64,000 nucleotides of DNA from Aporrectodea caliginosa (taxonomy: Eukaryota > Annelida > Clitellata > Crassiclitellata > Lumbricidae): positions 1-64,000 of the forward strand of contig JACEVL010000287.1 in NCBI GenBank assembly GCA_020284085.1, written 5' to 3'. Shown here piece by piece: positions 1 to 12,400 of the stretch. How positions within the stretch are numbered: position 1 is the stretch's first letter; each line of letters starts with the position of its first letter. A program made the position numbers and the translations under genes. The notes below the pieces were generated by a model, which was not told the DNA's origin, did no database searches, and saw nothing but the letters and a program-made list of their open reading frames with translations.

Positions 1-252
1 TCAACTGGTATTGTGATCTGTGTGGGGCTTATATGGGACATATTCTATACTGATCCATCACATCTTCAAAATAAGTCTATTGTTTAAAGTCGTGTGCATA
101 AAACACTGGCACTACAAAAGTTGTTGACTCATTCAAATTCGTGCTACAGTTTTTGGATTAAGTCACATATAATACGGATTCAGCACTCCAACCACTCAAC
201 AGCCTTTGTAAGATATTTGTTGATTGTCTTTTCTGGATTCTCTCTTTCGCAG
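1..252 (+). other. Partial intron of gene 1
   Basis: The stretch ends in a pyrimidine-rich acceptor (TCTCTCTTTCGCAG) at 239-252. No coding segment with a matching phase is seen upstream of it. It is taken as the 3' end of an intron whose donor lies outside the window. Confidence 0.6.
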
Positions 253-403
253 AGTTCTGTACGACGACCGCTGAAGACGTCGCAAATGGAGCCTGGTCTA
301 TTACGACTGATGATTCGGGACTTACTGTAAGAGGCGACTCGATAAGTGTCGGCGAAAGCATTCCACAGCAGACTGTATTCCAGAAAGGCGACTGCTTCAA
401 ATG
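253..403 (+). CDS. Gene 1 exon, VWC-like module A, part 1
   Basis: Open in the frame that reads F-C-T-T-T-A-E-D-V and ends at G-D-C-F-K plus TG of a split cysteine codon. It enters with one base from the previous exon and leaves in phase 2 (AAATG|GTAAGAG). The A-E-D-V and G-D-S-I-S segments match E-A-E-D-V and G-D-T-P-L in the corresponding exon of module B (10482-10638). This supports an internal duplication. Confidence 0.82.
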
Positions 404-3400
404 GTAAGAGTTAACAAGACAAGAAAAGGACTTGCTCACTAAAGATAAAATTTAATTTAGGGTCGCCTTTGGCTGATCAGCGTATAAACTCTATGGCCGT
501 CCCAGACTCAGGTAGAGTATAGCATTGCGACCTCACACAGCGGAAGTCCCTCAAGTGAGTAAGTAAGTAATGATGACGCTCTTTAACTTGAAGATGGAGA
601 CCACAAGACGTTTCAATTACACAAATGATTAACGGAAGCACGTGGAGAGGTTTTGGAGTTTCCAAAATAAGGCTATTCTTAAGCTCAACAAATTTCTTTT
701 TTAGTTCCTTGCTTACTTAGTTCCTCGTTTACCTACCCCCGCTAACCTACCTTCCTACTTGCATGACTGCATACATACGTACGTAAACACATACAAGAGA
801 ATCATGCATAAATACTTGCATGCATAAATACATTAATAATTACGTACATACATACATGAATACTACATACATGCATACCTGAACATTATTTTTGCAGTGA
901 ATGTAATACGCACGTACTTACATACATACACACTTACATACTTACATTTGTGAACGTTGCTTTTACACAGTATATAATACTTATACACATCTACTTACTT
1001 ACTTGAACGTTATTTTTCAGCATTTGCAATACTGACGGCAAAATTGGTTGCACCGTAAGTATGACTCGTCATAGTCTGATTGTTATTGAAGCTAACTTGC
1101 TTAAGAGATTACTTCGGCATGACTAGAGATTTATAGCATTTTCTGCCGTTTTATTGTCTTGCTTATTTTGTGCTGTCCAGTGCTAGAACTGTTAAATAGA
1201 AATTGTAAGTGCGACACGTACTTGCTTCTGTCAGGAAGCAGTAAAATTAGTAGACTTACCGTACTGAAGTAAGCTGGGAAGCAAAATATGACAAATCAGG
1301 CATAATCAATCACTGTTAAATGTTCGACCATAGATTTGATGTAGAATTGATTATTGCAGGTCTCGCCTACTAAATGGATAGACGAAACTAACAAATGCTC
1401 AGAGAAATCGTGCAACGTGAATGGCGAAACTGTGACCAGAGACAAGACAAAGGAATGCACCTGCAAAGATGTAGGTGTCTCGTCTTCAATAATTATTGAA
1501 AAGAAAATCTCGTTCATAGTTTACCCATTTCGTTTGTTGTCTTGACTTTCAGTGCCCTCTAACTATGAGATTTCGATCGAACTTCTACAGTGTCTTACTT
1601 CACTTAAAGCATGAGAGAACGAAATTCTCATAGACTTCGGCGCAGGCTGAAGGTGAAATTCTTGCAAGACTCGTCGCGTGAGCCACGATAACAATTGCAA
1701 TATAATCATGTGGTCAAACCGGATACCCTAGAGATAATTTGGAATATCAAGGTTGCAAAGCGTAGAAAATAAATATTAAGTGACAAAGATTCCGAGAAAG
1801 CTGAATATCAGATAGACCCATATTATGGGTCTTCGGGTATCCTTGGAATAGTACCCGATACAGATCCCGAGAAAACCCGATTGCAGTTAATCCACAATTT
1901 GAGTCTTCTCATGACTTCGGAGACACATTTCAGAGTAACCTACACTAGGGGTCTTCAAGTAACCCCGGAATAGTAGGCCTACCTTCCAAGTCATTACTTT
2001 AAACGATTTTCCTTGCACTATCCTTTCAGTTATGGTGGTAGCGGTGTTACGTGGCTGAGCGTAGGCTTAACTTCGGCTAAGTATATTTAGGCGTGGATTT
2101 AATCACGCAGAGACACACGAGACGCTTCACTTGACGAAATTCTTATAGACAGACGAGAAATATATGTATATACATGGCGTATTTACAGAACAGTAATTAT
2201 CAGAGTCAGGTTGTCGTTTTAGAGGTCCGCACTCGCATCCCTCCGATCCTGCTCCCTTGGCCCTCTCCTTGACCCTCCTTTTTCGCTCTCTTCGTTCCCT
2301 CGAGAATCCCTCTCTCTCCAAATCTGCCTCCCGAATTATATCTGATTCTCCTCTCTTCCGCTTTTCCCTGTCTTTTCTATCGCCCCCGCCTGTCAATCAA
2401 CTCTTTCGCCCCCCAACCGCGCCCTGCAATTCGTTCCCTCTTGCCTTGCTCTGCTATCTGCCTTCTCTCTCCTTCACCCTTTGACAGGCGTGGCCTTCGC
2501 CTCCGCTCCCCTACGTATGTCGTCAGCTGTCGGCTGTCAATCATTTCTTATAGCAAATACCATCCTAAAAGTTCGTGAGTTCATAAAAGTTCATAATGGC
2601 AACTTTATATAAAATCTAAACTAACATATAATATACTGATATTAATATCGTCGTGGCGGATCTCACTACAACACCCCATTTCCTATGCTGACGGCCATAG
2701 GTCGAGCAATCGGTCAGAAACGAGGGCTATTAGGTTAGGAGTGTTCTTCCGCACACGACGATTCACAAGAGCACAAGCATTTCGACGACGCATCGGCAAT
2801 ATCAGAGTGTCTTTATTAGCCGTGAGTTGCGACGTTGCCAGGCTGGTTACGACAAGTCTCTAAGCGTTTAATCTAGAAAAATAAAGCACAAACACAACAA
2901 CGAGTAGTATTCTTATAAACACACATTACTATATATAAGTCAGTGAAACATAAAACACGATAATGATATCTTTGCGATAGGTTACATGATTTAATCTAAA
3001 CATTCTAATTTGTCATGTAAGCTCTTGACAACCCATCTGCCATTGTGTTAAGTCGGCCAGGGGTAAAATGTACCTGTAGATCATACCTCTGAATGGCTAA
3101 AGCCCAGCGTGTAAGCCTCGGGTTATGGTTGGCCATTGTTTGGAGCCACCTTAAACAGTTGTGATCCGTGTATACCTGGACTTTGGCCCCATACGTATAC
3201 TGTTGGAAATGAGACAGTGACCATACCACACTTAAAAGCTCCCTTTCGACTGTACTCATTTTGGCCTCCCTTGGTATTAATTTACGGCTGGCGTATCCGA
3301 CGGGTCGTTCTACACCTTCTGGATCTAACTGGGCTAGTACGGATCCGAGTCCGGTTCCTGAAGCGTCGCATCTCAAAATGAACGGTTTCTTTATGTCAGG

Positions 3401-6400
3401 GGGTACTAGCATGCAGTCCGAAGTCAGGTCTGTCTTCAAAGCGTTAAACGATTTCTGTGCTTGGTCTGTCCATTTTACTCTGTCTGGTTGGTCTTTTCGC
3501 GTCAGTTCTGTTAACGGCGCTGCTTTAGTGCCAAAGTCAGGAATGAACCGATTGTAAAAATTTCCCAGACCTAAAAATGCCCTAACTTGTCGTTTTGTCT
3601 TTGGGACTTGGTAATTTGCAATCGCACTTATTTTTTCGGGGTCAGGTTTGACATACCCCTCCTCAATCACGTGTCCCAAGATTTTTATGGATTTTCTCGC
3701 AAACTGACACTTTTTTAGTTTTACTGTGAGGTTCGCCTTTCGCAGTCTTTCTAAGATGTCTCGTATATGTGCCAGATGTTGCTCCCATGATGGCGAGAAG
3801 ATTATAAAATCGTCCACGTGGGCTGCTGCGTAATCTTCTGCTCCAAGTAGGATTTTATCTGCAAGGCGCTGGAAGCATTTCGAGGAATTCTTTGCTCCGT
3901 TTGGTAACACCGTGTATTGAAAGAGTCCAAATGGGGTTTTGAAACCTGTATATTGACGGCTTTTTTCGTCGAGTTCCACTTGGAAGAATGCTTGCTGTAA
4001 GTCTAGGCCTGTAATGAATTTCGCTCCTGCCGCTTTATCCAAAATGGATCTCATGTCGCTGGCTGGGTACTCGTCTGCGACTGTGATCGCATTTACTTGC
4101 CTCAGGTCTGCACAAATGCGTATCGTGTTATCCTTTTTTCGGACACACACGATGGGGGAGGCATATGGTCCATCTGAGGGCTCTATGATCTTGTCCTTTA
4201 TCATGTCTTTTATCTGGTTGTGTACTTGCTCTCGTAGGCTTTCTGGGATTCTGTAGCATCTCGGTGCTATGGGCTTGTCCGTGGTTAGTCGTATTGAGTG
4301 TTTAATTAGGGTTGTTCTGCCTAATTTGTTTTCAAACCTATCCTTAAACTCGTTCAACATGCTTTTCAGCTGATCCTGTTGTGTTTCTGATAGTCCTGCA
4401 TTCTTCAAATTTAACTCGTCATCATCGCAGTCTTCGTCATCTATGGGTCCTAGTGATTCAAAATTCTCCTCACAAGGCTCCGCTGTGAGTATGATGTTGA
4501 CCTTTGGGATGTGGGCGTCCGACTCTCTTGCATGCCATAGCTTTAATAGGTTGATATGGTATGTCTTCGGTCCATTGTCCGTTAAAATTTCATAATTAAC
4601 TGCGGACAGCTTTCTGGTTACGGGGAATGGTCCATCCCATTTGGCCAGCAATTTGTTCTCTGTTGAATGTCTTAGGAGTAGGACTTCTTGACCTGGTTCC
4701 AAGACTCTGTTTGACGACTTCTTGTCGTAGTACTCCTTTGTTTTCTGACGTACTTGTTTGGCGTGCTCTGTTGCTAATTCGACGCTTTTCTTTAAGTGAT
4801 TTTGCGTCGTGGTTAGGTATTCGACTACACTCCTTTTGCTTGGCAGTGTGTATAGCTTACCTGTCCATGCGTCGTGCACGACTTGGAGGGGTCCTCTTAC
4901 ATCATGCGAGTAGAGTAGTTCAAATGGAGAGAAACCTGTTACTGTGGAGGGTATTTGTCGACAGCTGAAAGCCAGAAATGGAAGACAACATTCCCATGAC
5001 CTGGGGTCGTCTTCTATAACCTTTCTCAACATTTCTCTTAATACTCGGATCATCCTCTCTGCACTGCCTGCTGTTTCGTGGTGGTCTACAGTAGAAAATA
5101 CCGGTGCTATGCCTAACATGTCCTGTAAGCCTCTTACAAGTTGGTTCTTGAAGTGAGTGCCGTTATCAGACTTGATGACGCGTGGTATACCTGTGCGTGC
5201 AAACACTTCTACTAATGACTTTGCCACGCTCTTAGCGGTAACGTTCGAGAGAGCTATGAACTCGGGCCAATGTGTGGTCTGCTCCACAATGATGAGTACG
5301 TATTTCTTTCCTGAAGAGGACTTTGGGGTGATTGGTCCCATGACGTCATAAACTATGACCTCCCACGGATTGTCTATTATCGGGACCTCGATTAATGGCG
5401 CCCGTTCTGATTTCTTGATGATGGCGGTCTTCTGGCATTCTGGACATGATCGCACGTATTCTTGTATATCGGCTGTCATTGATGGCCAATTGAACGTCTT
5501 GGTTATACGTGACGTGGTTGCTTGCACTCCCCTATGTCCTCCCCATATAGAACCATGTGCCATATCCAACACCTTTGACCTATATTCCTGTGGTACGACT
5601 AAGCGCTTTTGCGCTGCTTCTGTTCTTCCGTCCTGGTTCGTTTTATTCGTCTTGTACAAATACCCTTCGTCGACCACATAGTCTTCGTCTCCCTCCCTCG
5701 CGCGGTTCCAGATGTTAGACAGAGTGGTGTCGTTGTGCTGTGCGTGTTTGAAGCCGCCTGCATCGCTCGTAAACCATTCGTCTGTGTTTGTGTTTATGTC
5801 GCTGTCTTGCCCTTCTGATGTCCGCGTGCCTACCGTTATATGACCGCTCTCCTCTTCACTTCTGAAGACACCATCAATCATCTGATTTCCTTCGCTGTCA
5901 GCCTCTTCCGCTGACTCCTGCAGGGCTTCATTATTAGCAGATGTGGCAGTCTCATCCTCTGCCGCTTGCTGTAGCGCTGATTGATTTTGCAGGTGGTCAT
6001 TTTCCTGCCGTGTCGAGTCATTAAAATCGTTGGGGTCATATACGTCGTTAGGGTCATAAACGTCTATCGGTCCGGCTACCGTCTCGTTCTTTGAACTGGG
6101 GGTTTCGTTACTCGACGTCAAATTCTGGCATTCGTCTCGCCTTTCAGTCTCGCCTCCGCTCTGGCGGGGTTCGTTGCGTGCGCTATCGGTCTTATCTTCC
6201 TGTAGGCCTACCGCCGTTCGCAGTTTGTCTGCTTCGTCATAGTCGCATCGTCTGGTTGCAATTAGTGTCATGGGGTGGGGCGATAAAGAGCCGTCTTGTC
6301 TGCGCCTGTTACTGGCCAGCGCCAAATCAATCAAGTCCGGATTTGAAACGTATAAATCATGGCCCGTGATCATCTGAATTCCCAAACCTGGAATAACCCC

Positions 6401-9400
6401 TGCCTTGATTTTTATCTTACGATTGGTTCCAAATGTTGGGGACCATATTTCAATTTCGCATGTTTTAACACATTTTACGTTGCCAAAAGCACACTGAATT
6501 GTCATGGGCTCACATGTGGCAGATGGATTGTCTCTTGCTAATTCTGAATCGATCAAAGTTACTTGAGACCCACTATCCCGCAGTGACTGCACAAGCTTCC
6601 CGTTCACATACATGGGTACTATAAACTGTTGTTGATAATCAAGTACCTTTTCATGGTTTGACTTGGGTTTTACAAATCTGACCTGTGCATGCGCATGGGA
6701 GTTGAATCTGTTTGTATTGCGTGTGTTTGGGTGATTCCCTGCCTGCTGACCGCTCTGGAACCCTGAATGCATTGGTCTTGCATCCTGATTTCTCTCTTGG
6801 TGCCTATTCCACATGGGTTCTCTAGTGAAGGGCGCCTTAGCCCCCCACTGACTCTCTCTCGTGTCTGCATTGTGTGGCCTGAATTTATGACCCTGTTTAT
6901 GGTCATTCTGAGCTAGTTTCCTGGCTTCGCTTGCACAATCAAATTGAATGTCAGCGTAGTTAACTAACTCTGCTGCATTCGTAGGCCTGCGTGCCTCAAC
7001 AAAATATTTGGCATCTGCCGGCAAAGTTTCCTTAACGCGCTCCATCAGTATGTCATCAACAAGGGCGTCTAAACTGTCTATCTCTCTGCATTCGAGATAA
7101 TAACCAAACACATCTCGCAACTGGTCTAACAATTGAGAATATGATTGTTTCCCAACTCTGCGCATTGATTTAAATTTTTCTAGATAGAATTTCGCATTCA
7201 TTCTGCATGCATTTAAAAGAGCAAGTTTTGTCTCCTTATAATCTGCGCAAGTCTCGGTTTTTAGTCTGTTGTAGTGCAACCGTATAGCTGGGTTCAAGAG
7301 TGAGGGTAGTATTCTTGCCCACTTACTTACATCGATGCCTTGTAGGCTCGCTACCTTCTCAAATGAGTGAAAATACGACGCTAGGTCCTCGCCGTCGGCC
7401 ATTGAAGGAAGTTTAGAGAAGTTTACAGAGTTAGGTAGGTCAGTCACATGCATAGAAGCAGCGGCCTGCGATAGACCCAATTGTGCCCTTTGCTGATTCA
7501 ACGCCATCTCCGTCTCCATCCTTTCTCTCTCTGCCTGGATCTTTTCCTTTTCTGCTCTGATCAGTTCGAGCTTCAACTGATCCTGGCCGCTTTCGTCTCC
7601 CCCCGTATCTTCGTTCTCCATTTCATCTCCATTCTCTTCTGCCTTCTCGTACTCCTCCAATCTCTCGATCATTCCCTTTCGAGTAAGACCATTCCACTCG
7701 ATTCCTCTTTTTTCGCATTCCTCCCCCAACTGCGCTCTTTTCATTTTTCCAAACATGCTGACTGCACTTGCACGACAAGGTTTAATTCTGCCTTTATTAT
7801 TCCTCAACCAACTGACGCGTATACAGCCAACGGGGCTTATACTAAAGTAACTATACCGATCACACTGCCAACGTGGCAAACAAAATCTTAATAATCTCTC
7901 TGCCAACAGGGCAAAACTGAAAAATTGCTACGCTTTCGTACAATATCTATATAATCCTTTCACACAGTTCAGATTGCTACGGGTTTTCAATAACCCTTCA
8001 ATCACCAACCAATTAGCAGTTTTATGACGGTTGACAATAATTTTAACAACTTGGACTCTGCTCACCCGATGGTTTATCAGCTTTGTCTGAAGTGTAGCTC
8101 CGAAGAGGCCGCCGCTTCCGCTGGAATGGGTTTTCAGAGGTACTAGAGTCTCCTTGCGTCGGATGAATCGTTCGTTCCCTTCGATCCGTTTCGTCCGACT
8201 CCAGTTGGTCGTTTCCTTCGATTGAATCTTCCGTCTCCCTCGCTGTCTTGTTCGTCTGTTCCTTCGATCCGTCTTCTTCCTCTCCTTTGCGTTTTCTCCA
8301 GGAGCAGAACGTGTGGTCCCAAAGAAGCCGCCGCGTTCAGTCCGTTGAGAAGTTCCCTGGTTATCCCGCGTCGTCTCGCTTCCGTTGTTCTGTTCGTCTA
8401 TTCCTCGGACTGTCTATTCCGCGAGTCTTCGTTCGGTCTCTCTGCAAATATCGTGAATCCCTGCTGGCACAATGTACTGAAAAACGATTTTCCTTGCACT
8501 ATCCTTTCAGTTATGGTGGTAGCGGTGTTACGTGGCTGAGCGTAGGCTTAACTTCGGCTAAGTATATTTAGGCGTGGATTTAATCACGCAGAGACACACG
8601 AGACGCTTCACTTGACGAAATTCTTATAGACAGACGAGAAATATATGTATATACATGGCGTATTTACAGAACAGTAATTATCAGAGTCAGGTTGTCGTTT
8701 TAGAGGTCCGCACTCGCATCCCTCCGATCCTGCTCCCTTGGTCCTCTCCTTGACCCTCCTTTTTCGCTCTCTTCGTTCCCTCGAGAATCCCTCTCTCTCC
8801 AAATCTGCCTCCCGAATTATATCTGATTCTCCTCTCTTCCGCTTTTCCCTGTCTTTTCTATCGCCCCCGCCTGTCAATCAACTCTTTCGCCCCCCAACCG
8901 CGCCCTGCAATTCGTTCCCTCTTGCCTTGCTCTGCTATCTGCCTTCTCTCTCCTTCACCCTTTGACAGGCGTGGCCTTCGCCTCCGCTCCCCTACGTATG
9001 TCGTCAGCTGTCGGCTGTCAATCATTTCTTATAGCAAATACCATCCTAAAAGTTCGTGAGTTCATAAAAGTTCATAATGGCAACTTTATATAAAATCTAA
9101 ACTAACATATAATATACTGATATTAATATCGTCGTGGCGGATCTCACTACAGATGCCTTGAACAATATTATAACGGCGCTATAGAAACAATTAGATTAGG
9201 GTATTTACTAATTTAAACTATTTATGGCAAACCTCGTGTGTTACTAAACGGAGACGTTGATGATGACAATCTGTAATAGACTACGGCTGTTAGATAAGTC
9301 TTAACTTCCACGCGGAAAAGTCACGAAGTTTACAGCGGACAACGTGCTTTAAGTAGCTCCTCTACCTCCTCTTTCTTGTCTCGCTGGCAACCGGACTCGG

Positions 9401-12400
9401 ATCTTCCCTTACAATCCCTGGACAACCCATCTGACAAGACGCAGCGCTCGTAAATAAGCTGTTGCCCTGCGCTTAGCTTTAAAGTAGCGCTTTAGAAATT
9501 TTATATCATTTACGATTTCGATTTATGTAAATTTAAGAACTGATTTTGGAACTTCTTGAATTCTTGGCTTATGACTTTATTCAAATGATTTTCACATCGA
9601 CATGTGTGTTGTGTTAGTACGAGACTCTAGTCGCGAGACCAGAACCAGAATGTTGCGCATGTGAAGGACCAGGTAATTCGTTTTTTCCTGAAAATGTTGC
9701 AACTTGTAAGAGCAATTGTAATAGCAACAATATTATTTTTACGACACGATAAACAGTAAGCTTATTCTAGGGTATTTTACAATATCATTTGTCACGGGGA
9801 ATTGAAGTAGACAAAATAACGCCACCGCACAGCGCCGCAGCTTCGCGGTTGTTTAGCTCTGCTTCTTGGAATGCTCACACTGCTGGTCTTTGACAGGAAC
9901 TTTACCCTCTGTCTCCTTTTCTCTTCCGTAAAAGCCTGAAGACAGCATTATTTCTCAGTAGTCCTGTGTCGTCGAGCCGGGAGCGCCTCTGCTGCGTTTT
10001 CTCGAAGTGGTGCCTTGTAAATTCCCAATTACAATTACCTAGTGACAATAGTTATAAAATTATATTTATTGCTTCAACATGCTTACTATTTTGTCAAAGA
10101 CAGCCCAATAAACATTTTCAACCTATCTTAAGACGCACCTCTTTGGATCTGTTAGACTGGCATGCCTATTCTTAAAAGGTGCTTCACTGATAGACTGATA
10201 CACAAATAGATAGACACAAAGCATTAAACTGATACGTTTGCACTTGTTTTTGTAAGTCCTCTCCTTCCACGTCTGATCTTCACACCACAGGATAGGGCGA
10301 GTGCACTCATCTATGGCGGAGTTCGCTAGGTGTCGACACTGGAGCAAATTTTAGATCAACCTTCTGCGTTTGCGAGGATTTGAACGCCTGGCTTTATGTT
10401 GATATTCGAGCACGCAAACCTTCGCGCAGCTCACTTGCATCTTTATATGCAGATATTTATTCTGCTTCTCTTGACTTTTAGGAAAATGTGTACTTGAGGC
10501 TGAAGATGTGAACCCGACAGATACGCCATTCCTTGAGAGCGATGGTGTGGATGGATTGACGTCTGGAGACACACCGCTTCAAATCGGAGGCCAGATTGAC
10601 CACGGCGGAGTTTATTACAAGGATCAGTGCAATGCTTGGTAAGGGCAAAGCGTAGAATGTTTTGCTGTTTGAACGTTGAACTAAGCTGCCTTGCGACCTA
10701 CGACTTGAACTTACGGGTTTGAAAACCCTGTCATTTGATGCGGTTTTGTTTTGTCAGGTCGAGAACCCCTCTGTTGAGTTTCTCTTGAAGTAGTGTTTTA
10801 TAAATCTGTTATTACAATTACGAAATTATACAGATCAAGTCAAAATGGCAGCGTTACGCCTTTCAGGAGAAGTTATTGCCGATTAGAAACATGTCATTTT
10901 TCACTCCTGCGTTCCGAATTTGAAACAATGTGCGATATGATGGTCTTTCAGAAGCGTTATTGGTATGCGATCTAACGGTCGTAGAATCGAGTACTGCGGG
11001 GATTTCGTGTTGTGACTCTGGGCAAGTTGCTTTCACAGAGATGCTTCGGTCACCAAAGCAGTTGAATTTAGTAGCGCCATAGTCTGGAGTATCAAGTAAA
11101 ACATTTTACACGTCTACAAGCATTCAGCGAAGTGCTGTAGATGAAGGTTGCTGAAGAGCGGTTTCTAAAGTTTGTTTTTCATAACGAATTTAATTTATGT
11201 TTTAACACATTAATGCCGTTTACAAAATTCTCAAGAGCTATCATTATTCAGCATACAAAACGGTCATACAGGTAACTTATATAACAAAGTCTTTAGTGAC
11301 CAAAACGCTGTTATAGGTAATTGTTTTCATTTGCAGCCGCTGCAAAGATGATAATACGTTCAACTGCTATGTGAGTATTTCTAAACATAATCAATCGAGA
11401 TTGTTTTGAAATGACAGCGAAGCACTTTCTCAGGAACTTCAACGTCAAAGTCCATAATATTATATGCTGCATTCCAATCCTTGTATCGTGTGAATGTCCA
11501 AATTGAATGCTTCACAGGCTGTTGTGATAGTGTAGCTTTGCATTAATGGTTGTGACTTCAATCTATATTCAATAGCAGTGTCTATCGTCGCCAAATCTGC
11601 GTCAACCGCATACTACTTTCAGAGCGACAGTGACTATACAGTGAAGGTTTTAGTTGCCAAAAACAATTAACTGAGAGTTAGGCATTGGCTAAATTCACAG
11701 CATGACTTACATCCACATATCTGCATCACACTTAGTGTAGCTGCCATAGGAGAGTGGCCGTAAAGCGCTAAGGTGGAGAAACAGTTTTAGTTATCGATTA
11801 GGCATTGCACAAGTCATATATAATTCTGCAGAGTTGTGTATTAAGCAACGGCGAAAACCAGGTTTTCAGGTCAATCAAGTTACCTCTGATTTAATATATT
11901 ATAATTATTCACGGGCCCCATACGTGTAAAATTGCCAAATCGACTAATCCTCCGAACAGTGCTTCAATCTACTTTACATTAACTTGTTGCGATTTCTCCA
12001 AAGAAGACTTGCAGCTCAAATATAACTGTCAATGTATGTTGTTAGCTTGTCTAAGACAAGCAATATACGTCGCTGACTTTTAAAAATCCATGCTATTATA
12101 GTTGTGAAGTCACAACTAAAAGAAGCATAACCCCTATGTATGGGATACTATATAAGTTTAGAGTTCAATGGCAGAGTTCAACAATGCTTAACAAAACCTT
12201 ACAAAGTATTATAAATATATTCGCTAGGAATTTCTCTGATGAACACATATAATGTGCCCTTTGTACATGTTTCTCTTGTAGCAGGGTGATCAATAAAGAC
12301 GCTTTACTGCAATCATTTTGAATCTTGCTGAGTCTGTTCATGTCGTTCTTTACAGACCATCGACCACAAATTACAAATCGATGCAGATCTTTGCCAAAGC

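Larger units (their letters stand above)
1992..9151 (-). mobile_element. Gmr1-like Ty3/gypsy LTR retrotransposon, nearly intact
   Basis: Complete element on the minus strand with two LTRs, a purine tract beside the 3' LTR, a candidate tRNA primer-binding site beside the 5' LTR, and one uninterrupted gag-pol frame. Domain order is Gag-protease-integrase-RT-RNase H, i.e. integrase before RT as in Ty1/copia, while RT and RNase H are Ty3/gypsy type. This combination is the hallmark of the Gmr1 group known from deuterostomes. The LTRs differ at one base over about 670 bp compared by eye, so insertion was recent. No 5-bp target duplication is seen: GATGC follows 9151 and does not precede the left end. 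Confidence 0.93.
1471..9617 (+). other. 8.1-kb intron enlarged by an antisense LTR retrotransposon
   Basis: The donor follows exon 1360-1470 and the acceptor is at 9616-9617. About 88 percent of it (1992-9151) is the Gmr1-like element, on the strand opposite to the host gene. At 1825-1975 two short related segments share GGGTCTTC and GGAATAGTA. At 9152-9617 nothing is recognised. Confidence 0.75.

Noticed and set aside
1552..1580. Alternative fourth exon of VWC module A directly after CTTGACTTTCAG
   Set aside because: It lacks the expected C-C-x-C pattern and has no donor. The exon at 9618-9672 matches module B in sequence and phase.
2127..2396. 89-residue basic frame present in both LTRs (also 8608-8877)
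   Set aside because: Duplicated because the LTR is duplicated; no protein family signal.
7757..7906. N-terminal extension of Gag-Pol to 7906
   Set aside because: It begins with TTG and not ATG; the SAP-like segment starts at the ATG at 7756.
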